From NCBI GenBank assembly GCA_038049695.1, contig CP142456.1:24787001-24851000 (forward strand): DNA of 64,000 bases. Direction: 5' to 3'. This DNA comes from Cinnamomum chago. Taxonomy: Eukaryota; Streptophyta; Magnoliopsida; Laurales; Lauraceae. The translations under genes and the position numbers were made by a program. Each line of letters starts with the position of its first letter. Position 1 is the first letter of the stretch. The notes beneath the pieces were generated by a model. That model searched no databases, was not told where the DNA came from, and saw nothing but the letters and a program-made list of their open reading frames with translations. Shown piece after piece: positions 34,071 to 46,763 of the stretch.

Positions 34071-34840
34071 ACCAGGATAAATGAAAAAGGAAAGCTAATC
34101 TCGAGAGTTGGCATTCTCTATGTTAGCCCCGACAAAACATGATTCCACATGCTTTCTCACTACTGGAACCATGCTCATACAATGGTTCTTAGTACCAAGC
34201 TCTAATCTTAAGCTTGAAACTCGGCCCCCGAATCCGACATCACCATGCTAGAAGTCGTCGGGGACTTTCAACTGTTCGTCAACTAGATAAATCAAAACTA
34301 TGAAGTTAGGAAACCCGATCTGCTGCCTTACTGCAACAAGGCACAATCACTTCGGTAGAAATTTGACATCTATCACATCACCCACATCCTTAGAGGTGAA
34401 AATGTCCGTGCAGATGCCCTGGCTGAATTTGCCCCATTTATGGCAATCCAGGAAGGGCAAAATATGAAAATTACACTGTGTCAAAGAAGGATCCTCCCTC
34501 CTCTTAACACACACCAGGCAGTTACTGAATCCCATCGAGTGATTGGAAGTCGGATCTCCATCTTTAAAACTCCAATCGGCGACTAGAGGAATCCGTTCAT
34601 TGATTACACCATTGTTGGAATCCTACCTGAAGATCCAAAAGAAGGGATAAGCATTCAAAGACAAGCCTCAAACTTCTATTTGGATATTCCTTAAAAAATC
34701 ATTTACTAAAACATCTTTCAACGGAGTACTTCTACATAGCTTGTCACAACAAGAGGCCGAATAAACACTCAAAGAAGTTCGTACTGGTCTTTGTGGAGCC
34801 CATTAGGCCAGTCCTAAGCTTGATTGGCTTGCTTATTCAT
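34071..34840 (+). pseudogene. Tat/Ogre-type pol fragment (archaeal-type RNase H)
   Basis: Plus strand. Recognisable: VGDFQLFVNQINQNYEV near 34258, the DIYHITHILRGENVRADALA motif near 34367, PPLNTHQAV near 34500, the linker GILPEDPKEG near 34625, then the start of the integrase region (FNGVLLHSLSQQEAE near 34710). Several stops. It corresponds to 57600-57080 of the Tat element further right, in the opposite orientation. RT and integrase core are absent. In Tat elements this extra RNase H lies between the retroviral RNase H and integrase. Confidence 0.8.
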
Positions 34841-35139
34841 TCACTTTACTACCGGGGTCAGCGGATGTGAGAATCCATGGGGTCCAACCCTTTCGTGACC
34901 GAAGATAAAGCGAACATCAACTCTTTTTGTACGGATATGCCAATTTTTCTACTCTACTTGGAAATAATAAGCGTTGGTCCATGGATCCACCTTGACAAGT
35001 AGAAAAGAAAATTAACCTTTTTTCTAACTTTCATTGCATGTGTGTTAAGAAAAAAGATATCATTTGAATTTTGGTGTCGTGAAAAGCGATTTTCATTTGT
35101 TTGCCGTGATAGGCGATGTACCCATAAGGCCATAAACCA
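34841..35139 (-). repeat. X-family LTR end fragment
   Basis: Contains CATCAAC, TTTGTACGG and TATGCC near 34915-34945 and the TTTGCCGTGATAGGCGATGT repeat word near 35100, matching the 3' end of the X LTR (compare 36395-36640 and the reverse of 15570-15810). Short and truncated. Confidence 0.6.
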
Positions 35140-36326
35140 CATTTAGGATCCAAGAACGTCAAATTCATGATCAAAATCAGTAAACACTATCTCTAAGATA
35201 TCAAATAGCATCACCATATAACCAAGATATATCCACAACAAACAAGGAAGTAGATTATACCTTTGAGCTCGGTTGTGCTCTAATGGAGAAAAAGACAATT
35301 AGCTTGAATATGAACTCTTCTTATAGCGAATTAGGATCTCCAAGACCTTGTTGTCTTCCACGCTATGACCCGCTTCAAATCTGTTTCCTCAAGAAGAATG
35401 GCGGGATCTCCAAAAAGAAAACAACTAGAAACTCTAAGCAAACCGGAAGAGAAATTAGAAGGAGGAGAGGAGAAGTGGGCGTGCAACTCTTGCACAAAGT
35501 GTGTTGGGCGTGCACTTATAGGAGGAATGAGTAGTAGTGGACATCCAACCCCTCTTCTCTTTTTATAGCTTTTATTAGAAGTCTCACTTCCATAACAATT
35601 AGTAACTTACTATTACCACTATTAGAAGTCTCACTTCCAATAGAAATTGTAACTTTCTATTTCATTTCCTTCTAGAGTTCAACTAGAATTAGCAATGATC
35701 TAATCTTGGGCTAGTGTGGGGAACACTAGTGATTCCTTAGAAAGCTAGCTCTAACTAGGACACCCCGACCCCACATCTCTTGTGCAATCCGGGCCCACAG
35801 TTATTTGCAAATAACTCCACTATATAAATATAATTTCACTCCAGTCTTGGAATAAATTACAAAGAAAACCCTAAACTTCCTTATGACCACAAGTAGGCCT
35901 CTCCATCTATATCAATGGATTAATTGGATTAAATCTATCCTTCCAATCTTAGATCCATATCTTATTATCCTTGAGATCCAATTAATCATAGTGATCATTC
36001 ATACCATCCAATTAACTCTTAATTGAGATGGGCACGCACTTACTAATGATAGATCCCTTAATTGGCATAAGGGGACAATAAAGATAGATTCCATCTTCAC
36101 CATCAAACGTTCCCACAGTCCTACTACCACGTACCCAAGACACCGAGGTGTTGACCTACAGTTGGCCTCACTCATTGGTGACTCAAAGCAAATGAATAAG
36201 GGATTATGAGAGCAGGACTAAGAGACGCCTATTGCTTGGGAATTATGAGAGTAGACCTTAAAGTAAAGACAATATTTCATAACTTCCTTCTCATGGTCTT
36301 TCAATACATCAAATTTACGAGCACAA
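35140..36326 (-). repeat. Y3: LTR-type repeat, minus orientation
   Basis: Reverse complement relative of 49140-50310 in Y2. Shared words include GTAGATTATACCT (35251), the GGACATCCAACCC segment (35540), TAGAAAGCTAGCT (35738) and the AACACCTCGGTGTCTTGG stretch (36140, reverse). A TATA-like TATAAAAAG reads on the minus strand at about 35567. No gene; the small ORFs are chance. Confidence 0.65.
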
Positions 36327-38683
36327 TTGTTGGACCCGGCCTTTTTTCTCTCTCTTCCATCCCGGGGCTACCGGGAGGCCGGCGGAGTGAAAAAAGTGAG
36401 CATCAACATTTTGTACGGGTATGCCAGATTTTCTATTCTACTTGCAATTTAGAAATGATGATCCAAAGATCCACCTTCATAAGTAAAAAAGGAAATCAAC
36501 TTTTTTCCTAACTTTCCATTGCACATATATTTAAGAAAAGAGACAAGGTTCTTGAATGCCATAAGAGGCAATTTTTCTTTATTTGCCGTGAAAGGCAGTT
36601 TTGCCGTGAAATGAGATGTTTGCCGTGAAAGGTGATGTACAAATCTCATCAATAATGAAAGACAAGAATTGTGATTTTTTTGTCTCTTTAGAAAAAATAT
36701 ACAAAATACAACAGAAAAGTAAGAAAAAGGATTCTGACTTCTCTGGAAATCGCGGGGACTCGTTCAGATCGACAATCGCAAGTCATGTATGGACTTCGCC
36801 ATTGTCCTTCAGATGAGAACTTACGATACTTTGATTCTTTTGGCTTGGCTTGGACTTTAGATTTTTAGAGGATAAAGACCAAGGGGAGGTCCTATATCCA
36901 ATAAAAAACCGAGTAGACGGGTTGAAAAGCCGCGTCTAGGCCATGTCGGATAGAAAGAGAGGGCCTTGGGGGGGGTGGCCCCCCTAAGGGACTTCAATCA
37001 CATTGTGGTGTTTGTTGCAGTAGAGTTTCTTCAAAGTAGCAGAGCTTCTTTGCGCAGTGTCTGGACTTTGGATCTCTATGTGTGTATATGTGGATCTGGA
37101 TGTGTGTCTGTATCTAGATCTCTGTGTATGTATGTGTCTCTTCTTGGAATGACCCCCCTTTTATAGGCTTTTGGTAGCCATTAGGTGGATTTATGGGTTT
37201 TTAATGCATTAAAGCCACATAATGAGAGGAGTTACAAGTTTTAATTTCATGATTTTGTAACTCCTTTTTCTTGGCTTTTGATTGGCCGATGGAGAATGAT
37301 GGGCATTTAATCGCCTTTAAACTCCATGATGAGAGGAGTTTCTTTATTTATTGTCATGATTGCTTGGACTTATAACTCCTTTTTGCTCGCTTCTGATTGG
37401 GCCGTCCATAATAATGAGTTAATGACTGCATTAACTTGTCATAAAATAGGTCATTTAACTGCATTTAGTGGTCGCCAGGGCGCTCGAAGAGTTGCGGGCC
37501 ATACCACGTCTTTTGGAATTCTTCTTGTGATGATCGCTGAGGGATTCACATGTTGTTTGATGTCGGATGGCGATGCAATTTCAAACACTGATTGATAGCA
37601 GTGGGCCAGTAACTTCTATCATGTCGATTTCTCGATCGGTCGGACAGAAAGTGTACTTCTTTGGTTAGCCACTTTGCGATTTTGAAGCGTGCAATGATGA
37701 TCACATGCTCTTGATGGTAGATCCGAGATGTTGGTGAAGATCAGCTGATTTTGAGCACAGAAAATCAGATTTTCGGAAAACCACAGGGGCCAAAATTCTC
37801 GAAACACAAAAGGGTCGGAAAATGGCCCTTTTGACGAAAAACCGACGACCATGGGCCAAGGTTGTTGCCGACGATGATGGGGATTTTTCCCCTTTTTGGT
37901 CGCCATTTTTCGGCCGTTTCTCTGTCTTTTATGATCCTTTTTCTCCTGTACTTTTCTTGACATTTTCCTCATTCATTGACTTGATTCTCTTGAAGAAAAC
38001 CTGACAAGAAGCCGTGCAGATTAGAGCACAAAGTTTCTTATTTTCTGGAAAGGCGGAAGACTTTGTCGCCGAATTTTCGTCAGAAGTCAAAAATAGGTTA
38101 AACGATGTCGGAATGACTTGGAATTTGACATGTAGCCTGCTGAGCAATAGATAAGACCAACCATAGGCTTTTTGTTGAGTTTTGAAGCCTTGTGGGGTCC
38201 CATCGCAGTAGCGTTGATTTTATCGCGAGGGAGATGTCGTGCTTTGATGTGTGGTCAACCGATGTTTGATTGATCTGAAATTTGACAGGGAGTTGATTGG
38301 AGTCATTTTGAGAGGATCCATTAGCTCCGATTTGGAAGTCATGGTCCCGGGGAGCTTCGCCACCGAGATGCCTGATTTGGCTTCCGAAAGTCAAAGTCCG
38401 GTCAAATGTTGTCAAAATGACCTGAGATTTGACATGTAACCCTTTGGAAGCCTTATGAAGTCACCCATGTGCTCTGTTTGATGAGTGACCACCTCGGTGG
38501 TTCTCGCCGCCGAGATGCCTGATTTTGTTACTCGAGGGTTGATGGAGGTCAAACGTTGTCAGTTTGACTTGAAATTTGACAAGGAACCTTTTGGAAGTAT
38601 TTTGAGACCATCTATAGGCTCAGATCGAAGATCTGACGTCTTTGATGCTGTCGCCCCAAGGACCACTAGGAGACCCTGACACC
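36327..38683 (-). repeat. X2 LTR, minus orientation, truncated at its start
   Basis: Minus strand runs from inside the X LTR (about 220 nt after its start, at 38683) to its end ...GGTCCAACA at 36327. Has the TATA box (37165-37158), the G/C hairpin (about 36961-36990), the TGCCGTGAAAGGC repeats (36580-36640) and four units of the 147-157-bp array (cores at 38547, 38400, 38253 and 38096). Cut by copia C2. Confidence 0.75.
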
Positions 38684-41545
38684 AACATCAATCCTATAAG
38701 ACTGCATATGATATTATATCAAACTTAAAGGAGATGTTTGCGGAACAGAGCAGGCCTGCTAGGCAGGCAGCTATGAGGGTGCTCATTAGCACCAAGATGG
38801 CTGAATGTACATCAGTACATGAACACATGTTGAAAATGATGGACTCATTGAATGGGTTAGATGTATTGTGGGCTGCGATTGATGCAGAATTGCAGATTGA
38901 CATAATCCTTGAGTCACTACTAGTGTCAATGAACAATTTCGAGGTTAATTATAATGTGAATAAGATGAATCTGACTCTAGCTGAGCTGTCTAGCCAGCTA
39001 GTGGTGACTGAATGGATTATGAAGAAGAAGCCAACTGCCCTGATGACAGAAAAGTCAGATGCCAAGTCCAAGCCGAAAGGCAAAGGGAGGAAAGGCAAAA
39101 AGAAATCATTTCCGAAGGGTCCTAAGGTAGAGAATGGTCCTAATGGTGGTGTGACCAAGGCTAAGGGGACAAAAGGAAAGTGTTTCCATTGTGGTAAGAC
39201 AGGACATTGGAAAAGAAATTGTCCAGAGTATCTTTCTAAGAAGAAGACCTCAGGTATGATTGAGTCACTTATTTCTGAAGTTAGTTTTACAAGTGGTACT
39301 TTAGAATCTTGGCGTGTGGACTCTGGGACAACTAATCACATATGTAATACGTTGCATGGGTTCAAGGAGACCAGGAGGCTAAGTGACGGAGAAATCATTG
39401 TCAACTTGGGATCTAACGCTAAGGCGGAACCTGTTCCAATGGGAGTCATTACTTTACATTTCTCAAATAATAAATTGGTTTTGTCAGACACATTATATGT
39501 ACCATCTTTACGGCAGAATTTAATTTTAGTTTCTAGTTTGGTGAATAAAAGTTATTCTCTTACTTTTGGTATTGAAGTTGTCATAAGGAGGAATGGTACT
39601 TTTATATGTTTTGGCAAGGTAACCAATGGGCTTTATTTGTTAACTCCCACGAAGTATGAGATACATGATACAGAAACAATTAATAGACCATCATTAAAGA
39701 GGAAGTCACCTTCATCTAATCCAACAAAACTTTGGCACTTGAGGCGAAGTCATATAAACCTAAACAGGATTGATAGGCTAGTGAAAGATGGTATCTTGCC
39801 TTCATTGGTGGCAAACCAATGCTTATCTGCGAGTCCTGTCTGGAAGGCAAAATGACCATAAGACCCTTTTCATCTAACGGCAATAGGGCCAAAGATTTAT
39901 TGGAATTTGTGCATACTGATGTGTGTGGACCCATTAATGTCGGGGCTAGAGGAGGATATGAGTATTTCATCACTTTCACGGATGATTACTTAAGATATGG
40001 ATACATATACCTTATGCATCGTAAGTCCGAGGCTTTTGAAAAGTTCAAAGAGTTTCGAGTGGAAGCGGAAAAGCTATTAGGTAAGAGTATTAAGACTCTT
40101 TGATCAGATCGAGTAGGGGAATATCTCTCTGCTGATTTTATGGGATACTTATTAGAAAATGGGATCCTATCCCAGTTGTCTGCTCCTGGGATACCTCAAT
40201 AGAATGGAGTAGTAGAAAGAAGGAACGGGACTATTTTAGATATGATCATGTTTATGCTGAGTTTCTCAAGATTACCTATATCCTTTTGGGGATACGCATT
40301 GGATACTGCAATGTACATACTAAACATTGTACCATCTAAGTCTGTACCTAAGACTGCTCGGGAGTTGTGGTTTGAGTGAAAGCCTAGTCTACAACATTTA
40401 CACATTTGGGATTGTCCGGCACACATGCTAAAGGTTAAGACGAATAAGTTGGAAACGAAGTCGGAAGTATGCACGTTTGTAGGATATCCAAAGGGAACTA
40501 AAGGTTGGTTATTCTATAATCCCAGAGAGAAGAAAGTGTTGTTGAGCACTAATGCGGTTTTTCTGGAGAAAGACTATATGATGGACCGAAAATCTTTGGA
40601 AAAAGGTGATCTTGGAAGAAATTCAAAAGCAATCAAATTCCAAATCCAAGTATGACTGAGCTTAAGGAAGAACCGCCCTTACCGGACCCAGTAGTTACAC
40701 CATTGCCTTGTCGTAGTGGGAGGATTGTCAGACCTCCTGAAAGGTTCTCGTTCGTAGGAGAGTCATACGAGGCAGTCCTGGATGAACCGAAGTAAGATCC
40801 CTGTAAATATGTTGAAACAAATAATGACATAGATTCGGGACGTTGGCAAGATGCTATGAAAGCTGAGATGAAGTCTATGTACTCCAATCAGGTCTAGACA
40901 CTTGTGGACTCGCCTACCAATATTAAACCTATTGGGTGCAAGTGGTTCTACAAGAGAAAAAGAGGACAAGATGATAGAGTGGAGACCTTTAAGGTCAGAC
41001 TTGTTGCGAAAGGGTATACTCAGAAAGAAGGTATCGATTATGAGGAAACCTTCTCGCGGGTAGCCATGCTCAAGTCCATCCGAATACTCTCATCAATTGC
41101 GGCTCATCTCGATTACAAGATTTGGCAAATGGATGTCAAGATGACGTTTCTCAACGGCCATCTTGAGGAAGACATCTATATGATGCAGCCAGACGGTTTT
41201 GTAGCTAAAAACCAAGAGGCAAAAGTTTACAAGTTGCAGAAGTCCATTTATGGACTGAAGCAGGCATCCCGAACCTGGAACATCCGTTTTGACCAGGCAA
41301 TCAAGTCATTTGGTTTCTGAAAAGTGAGGGTGATAGGGTAGTCTTTCTGCTCCTTGGCAAAGACGTAGGAATGTTGTCAACAGTGAAAGTTTGGTTAGCC
41401 ATGACTTTTGATATGAAGGACTTAGGAGAAGCTAGCTACATGCTAAGGATCAAACTCCATCGAGACCGGAAAAATAAGATGATTGGCTTATCCCAAGTTG
41501 CATACATAGATAAGGTACTGGTACTGTTTGCTATGCAAGACTCCA
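38684..41545 (+). pseudogene. C2: decayed Ty1/copia gag-pol, no LTRs
   Basis: Same family as C1. Open 373-codon gag-protease piece 38734-39855: UBN2-type gag, knuckle CFHCGKTGHWKRNC near 39181, protease WRVDSGTTNH near 39312. Integrase 39819-40230 with HTDVCGP and FITFTDD; TGA after KSIKTL at 40100 and a TAG in place of Gln near 40200. RT begins near 40929 ([23 protein letters not shown] near 41128), but the segment with the YVDD box is deleted near 41352. Begins abruptly at 38684 (equivalent to 16488 in C1) and is cut at 41545 by the T3 LTR. Confidence 0.88.
38734..39855 (+). CDS. C2 Gag-protease ORF fragment
   Basis: 373 codons, the longest intact copia frame here. Gag repeat-binding region (FAEQSRPARQAAMRVLISTK), basic linker (SKPKGKGRKGKKKS), one CX2CX4HX4C knuckle, protease with the catalytic DSG triad as DSGT, and the start of the integrase zinc domain (LWHLRRSHINLNRI). 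The first residues are upstream of the true fragment start, so the Met is not the native start. It includes the 190 bp of gag that C1 has lost. Confidence 0.8.
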   Translation: MFAEQSRPARQAAMRVLISTKMAECTSVHEHMLKMMDSLNGLDVLWAAIDAELQIDIILESLLVSMNNFEVNYNVNKMNLTLAELSSQLVVTEWIMKKKPTALMTEKSDAKSKPKGKGRKGKKKSFPKGPKVENGPNGGVTKAKGTKGKCFHCGKTGHWKRNCPEYLSKKKTSGMIESLISEVSFTSGTLESWRVDSGTTNHICNTLHGFKETRRLSDGEIIVNLGSNAKAEPVPMGVITLHFSNNKLVLSDTLYVPSLRQNLILVSSLVNKSYSLTFGIEVVIRRNGTFICFGKVTNGLYLLTPTKYEIHDTETINRPSLKRKSPSSNPTKLWHLRRSHINLNRIDRLVKDGILPSLVANQCLSASPVWKAK

Positions 41546-42308
41546 TATAAGACCCCGACCCGAGTGACCTCGATTAGTACTGATTAAGTCATGTTTTAGT
41601 TTTAAGCATGTTTAGTGAATTTTGGTTAAGTTGGGATTAGAATAACTCTTTTATAGGTTTGGGAAATTTTGAGTGCTTTTATACTTAGTGGGACCCTTTG
41701 GGGGTTTCTTTTGTGATTTTGCGTTTACTTGGGGGATTTTCTGAGATTCCTGTGATTTTTATTTTAACCACGTTTTACTCATTTCGTTAATCTCTACAAC
41801 TTTTATGTTGATCCCATTCTCGTCCGGAACCCCGAAACCTGACTTTCCTAGCATTGAGGGCATAACAGCCTTTTTACACTAAATTTGTACCCATAATTTG
41901 ATATTCCCGAAACCACCTTGAAATATATTCTTTTTGGAAACTAGATATTTTGACGATCGTTTTTTCCTTCTTCGTCGAATGCATCCGAGGTTCCAAAAGC
42001 CATGATTTCAGCCCAACAAGAATTTTAGTGGTGGAGCCCATCTCATTTGCTAAAAAATGAGAATCTTCTTCTCTTTTCCTCTTCTCCTTTTTCTATCTCA
42101 AAAGCCACCCAACCTAGGGTTTGCTCTCTTCCTTTTCTCCCTCTTGCCTTTCCATCACCAAATCACCACCAACCTTGCACAAATTGAGAAATGGACGTCA
42201 TCATCTCCTTCCTCACCACTATAGCTCTCCATTGATACTATTCTTAGAGGAAACCTTCCATCCCAAGACCTTCCTTGAGCTAATCTTGTGTATTTGAAGA
42301 ACTCTCAT

Positions 42309-42315
42309 GTAAGTA
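42309..42315 (+). other. T3 predicted leader 5' splice site
   Basis: GTAAGTAA, an excellent plant donor match; with the acceptor at 44761 the predicted intron is 2453 nt. Confidence 0.58.
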
Positions 42316-42910
42316 ATCATTTCCATCTTTTGATATTGTGTTTTCCTGGCCTATAGGAGTCCCCATTTTCATTATTGAAAGCTTTATTTTCCTTGTCCCT
42401 TGTTTTGACCCTTTTAGGGTTTTTTTTGGGGATTTTTGTTTGTAGCTTGGATTCTTGGCTTGGAAGAGTGATTAGGGCTTGATTTTCTTGTTAGAGACCA
42501 AAGGCAAGTGGATGAATTGATATTATTAGTATTAAATAACTTTTATGAGAAATGTATATGATTTCATTGTTTATTCTTAACTTGCATCGATTTTGAAATA
42601 AATGCTCATGTACCTTGTTAGCTTGTTTAACTCTTGAAAATGTTGAAATTTATGGCTTTCCATTTATTGCTTGTTTATGGCTCAAATGAATGTTTGTGAT
42701 TGGTGGATTTCTCTCATCTATTGTGGTTGAATGTGATTGAGAAAAGGGTGGTTGATTTGATGTTGAAATGGATGTTATCGAAGATTTGATGATGGTTTGG
42801 GGAAAGTTTTGAGCTCCTTATTTGGTGTATAAATGGGGCTCAAAGGGGGTTGTTAAAGGATGAGAAAGAGAGGAATAAAACTATCCCGGAACCAGTTTAT
42901 GAACAGTTTG

Positions 42911-43130
42911 CTTGAGCGAACTTGACAGGTCGCTCGAGCGAACCGTCCAGAAAAGGGTTTCGAATCATTCCAGTGGACAATTCGCTCGAGCAAACCTTGG
43001 CTCGCTCGAGCGAAGTGAAATTTCGCTCGAGCCAACCTAAACTGGATGAGTTCACTCGAGAAAACCCACCCAAAAAATCATTCCAGAGAGCTCATCGCTC
43101 GAGCGAACTCCAGGTCCACTCGAGCGATGG
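42911..43130. repeat. T3 LTR palindrome cassette (CGCTCGAGCG type)
   Basis: Perfect CGCTCGAGCG at 42931, 43003 and 43096, with decayed copies at 42911, 42983, 43024 and 43117. Many of the changes are C to T or G to A. Confidence 0.83.
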
Positions 43131-44621
43131 GTACTGTTCACCTGGGGCAATCTCGGGAGCAAAAATGAAATGTCTAAATGGTTGGGAGAGGTTTGTTGAG
43201 AGCCCTAATGAAATGGAGGTATGAATAAACGATGCATGAAGCCCGTTTGAGAAAAAAAACTACTTCACAAAGATCCATTGTAGTTCTGAAAATCCTCGAG
43301 GAGTATAAGGAGCCCGGAATGTCTCCAAACCTCAAGGAGTACCAAGTCTTTATTGATATTGACATACGGGATCCCTATTAATCTTGAACTAGTCTCAAAC
43401 CTCGATACTTGTCCTGAGATTTCGAAAGTTTTATAGTATTTCATTGTTCCTGAATTTTTATATGCACTCCAAAAAATATTGAAATTGCAATTGTAACATT
43501 TTCGCTAGCCCCGATGTGCATTCTCGAAATGTGATGACATTATGCTTTTAGCACCCCCGTCCCGCCCGTTTATATATACTTGCACTTGACAGATTTTATA
43601 CATGTCCCGATTTCTATCACTTGACCTATGAGTAGGCACCACTAAGCTTGGATAACCTTGTCGGTTTGATCCACCTACTTGGAGATCCCCATCTTGTCCC
43701 GCCAGCTGCAGTTTGGATCCCGCTACCTAGTTTATTACCGTGGTCTTGTCTCGATACCCCAGCTTTTGCTACCGTGGTTCCCGATGCCCGACTCACTACC
43801 ATGGTCATGTCCCGTATTATTATATGTATATGTATATTTCGTTGAATCTCCTCACCTCGTGTAACTGAGATCAACGCCCCGATATGCTCTTGTCACTTCG
43901 GTGATAGAGGACTTAGCTTTGTGTGGTTCCCATCTTGCTTGTTTCCTAATTCCTTGGTTACATTCTCATGCTTTTATATGCATACATGTTTTGAATAAAT
44001 GTTTATTCCTTTCATAGAAATTATTGTTCAAACAGGTTTAAATATTTTCCAAGGTAAATCTTATTATGTTATATTGTTTTATCCTTTCACCCACCTGCCA
44101 GACCGTCGTGTCTGGTCCATTTCTTTGGTACTCAGGTCCAGACATTGTCTATCCCGAGACGGTGCTTGAGGAGGCGGTCGGTGAATCACAACGTTTAGTC
44201 GAGTGGCATGCCGATGATGTCGTCTAGACATTCGGTTGCTTGAGTTACGTCACATTTTGGGGATCGCGATTAACCATTCTTTTGGGTTATTGTTTTGAGG
44301 TGTATTGGCCTTTGTTGGCCTTTATTCTTTTGGGGAGTGAAAAAAAAGACTAATGGATCTTTTGTATAAACTTTAATGTTACTTTTGGGAAAAGCACTAA
44401 TGATCATTGCTCACTCTGATATTCTGTTATATAAATGTGTGAATTAGATTTGCTACACACTTCCGCACTTAACCAAAAATATTTCATGTTGATGTGATAT
44501 CCTCACCGCTGACACCTGTGGGAAATTAAATAAATGTGTGCATCTTATTACCACACTTCAACACACTACCGTCCCGATCCCGGATTTGGCCCACGGGCCC
44601 GATTCGGGGTCGCTTCAGAAC

Positions 44622-44633
44622 TGGTATCAGAGC
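44622..44633 (+). other. T3 primer binding site for initiator tRNA-Met
   Basis: TGGTATCAGAGC, after the 4-base spacer GAAC from the LTR end CGCTTCA. Confidence 0.92.
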
Positions 44634-44758
44634 GAGACGTGTTTCCGGTAATTAAAAGAAACTAGAAATCCCAAGAACGTGGCGAGGATTCGTTAGCTAG
44701 TATCGTGTGAGTAATGTGTGACCCTTATTTGATTATTATGTGCTAACAACTTATTTTG

Positions 44759-44761
44759 CAG
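44759..44761 (+). other. T3 predicted leader-intron 3' splice site
   Basis: AACTTATTTTGCAG then CATC-ATG of gag. Five bases from CAG to ATG region, as in T1 and T2, although the surrounding sequence differs. Confidence 0.6.
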
Positions 44762-46094
44762 CATCATGCCACCTCGTAAGCAACCGATAAACGGCAATCC
44801 CACCGCAAGTAACAGCGATCATACAGGGCCGATTGAGGAGGATACTGTTAATAACACCATTTAGAATCAATTCCAACAGATGATGCAAGCCATGCTTGAT
44901 CAATAATGTCAGGCTAATGAGAATCAGGCTAGGCTATAGGAACAAATGGCAAAGAGAGAGGAAGATCATGCCAAAGAATTGGCAGAGATGTAGAGGCAAT
45001 TACTAGAGGTATTGCAAAGGAGGCTCGGACCGGTTCAAGCTCAACCCGCAATTGTCATCAATCAAAGGCAGCATGACCCGAATGCGTTGTTTGAGCGGTT
45101 CAGGAAAAGAGGTCCAAAAGAGTTTCTTATAACAAAAGTTCCATTAGCTGCAGACGATTGGTTAGAGCATACAAAGAACATCTTCGAGATCTTCCAATGC
45201 ACCGGAGGAGAACGAGTGAAACTTGTAACATCTCTCTTTTTACTGGTTCAGCGGATATCTGGTGAAAGACAGTCAGGTAAGAATACAGAACCATGGAAGA
45301 TGTAATTGCCTGGGCAAACTTCAAGAAACAGTTTGGAGACAAATATGTACCCACCCACGTCAAGAGGCAGAAGGTAGTGGAGTTCCAACAGTTGGTGCAA
45401 GGGAACATGACAATGCTAGAATACCTAACAAAGTTCGAAAGATTCTCAATATATGCTCCAGAGTTAGTGGACACGGTCAAAAAGAAGATTGCCAAGTTCC
45501 TTGAAGGACTTCATCCCATAATTGAAAGAGACAGGACCACCTGCCAATTTTGAGGAAGCTGTCAAGAGAGCTTACAAGTTTGAGAACTTTCACATTAAAA
45601 TCCTCAGAGTTCAAGGAAAAGGGCATCCTCACCAATAGAACTACCAGCAAAAGAACTAGCAGCACAAGAGGCATAGGCCTGACCAAAATGTTCAGAATCA
45701 GACAGTTTGTATACACTGTGGGAAGAATCATGAAAGTATCCAGTGTCGTATAATCACAGGAGCATGCTTCAGATGTGGTTCGATGAACTATCAGATGAGG
45801 GACCGTCCTAGACAGAACAGGCAGAATCAGCAGCAGCAGGGAGCACAGCGTTCAGTACCACCACGGAATGCAATGGTTGTCCAAAATTAGGCAAGGCCAC
45901 TTCAGTAGCAGCAATATAGACCACATCAATAGCAGCATCAAGCCTGTCAACAAGGATAGAATCAGAATCAGCGTCCACCGCAAAAAAATCGAAACGTCCC
46001 ACAAGGCAGGCAACAACAAGCTCCAGTCAGGCCACATCAGTGAGGGCAGATTTATGCGGTCAATGGAGCTGACACAAAGGCTGTAGGAAATGTA

Positions 46095-46763
46095 GTGGAA
46101 GGTACACTCCTCATTTGTGGAATTAAAGTGAGGAATTTATTTGACCCTGGCTCTACGCACTCGTTTTTCTCTCATGCATTTTCTAAGTTGATAGATGTGC
46201 ATGCTAGAGGACTTGAGTATATTTTGACCGTGGCAACCCCAGTAGGTAAACAAGTTATTTGTAGAACCTTTTATCCTAATTGCACAGTCCAGATAGGAGA
46301 AGTGGTTTTAACCACATATCTCATTTTATTGGAGATGTATGATTTTGATATCATCCTAGGGATGGATTGGTTGGCAGGGTACCATGCCACAATGGATTGT
46401 TTCCATAAGATCCTCACCTTCAAATTAGATGAAACACTAGCAGGAGTGTTGTTTCAGGGAGAGAGGAGAAATCCCCATGCAGGGTTTGTCTCAGCATTGA
46501 AAACTGATAGACTTTTGAAAAGTGGATGTGAAGCCTATTTGGCGTTTATCACGGAGGATAAACGGTCCCAATGGGCCGAGGAGATCCTTATTGTTTGGGA
46601 ATTCCCGGATGTCTTTCCGGAGGAGATTCCAGGATTGCCACCCATAAAAGAGATTGATTTCACTATTGAGTTATTACTAAGGACTGCTCCGATAACTATT
46701 GCACCATACCGAATGGCTCCGGTGGAATTGGGAGAATTGAAGATACAATTGCAAGAATTGTAA
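46095..46763 (+). CDS. T3 protease and RT N-terminus ORF fragment
   Basis: 222 codons matching T1 pol. Aspartic protease [15 protein letters not shown] at about 46136, DFDIILGMDWLAGYHATMDC at about 46340, then the RT N-terminal region with IPGLPPIKEIDFTIELL and APYRMAPVELGELK. It ends at TAA where T1 has a Leu-Leu codon pair. Fragment of a polyprotein. Confidence 0.82.
   Translation: MEGTLLICGIKVRNLFDPGSTHSFFSHAFSKLIDVHARGLEYILTVATPVGKQVICRTFYPNCTVQIGEVVLTTYLILLEMYDFDIILGMDWLAGYHATMDCFHKILTFKLDETLAGVLFQGERRNPHAGFVSALKTDRLLKSGCEAYLAFITEDKRSQWAEEILIVWEFPDVFPEEIPGLPPIKEIDFTIELLLRTAPITIAPYRMAPVELGELKIQLQEL

Larger units (their letters stand above)
41546..44617 (+). repeat. T3 5' LTR, about 3072 bp
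   Basis: Starts TATAAGACCCCGACCC (the expected TG has become TA) and ends GGGGTCGCTTCA. Donor-like CTCAT/GTAAGTAA at 42309, 763 nt from the start. Palindrome cassette 42911-43130. The U5 part shares GCCAGACCGTCGTGTCTG and GGTACTCAGGTCCAGA with LTR4. Confidence 0.87.
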
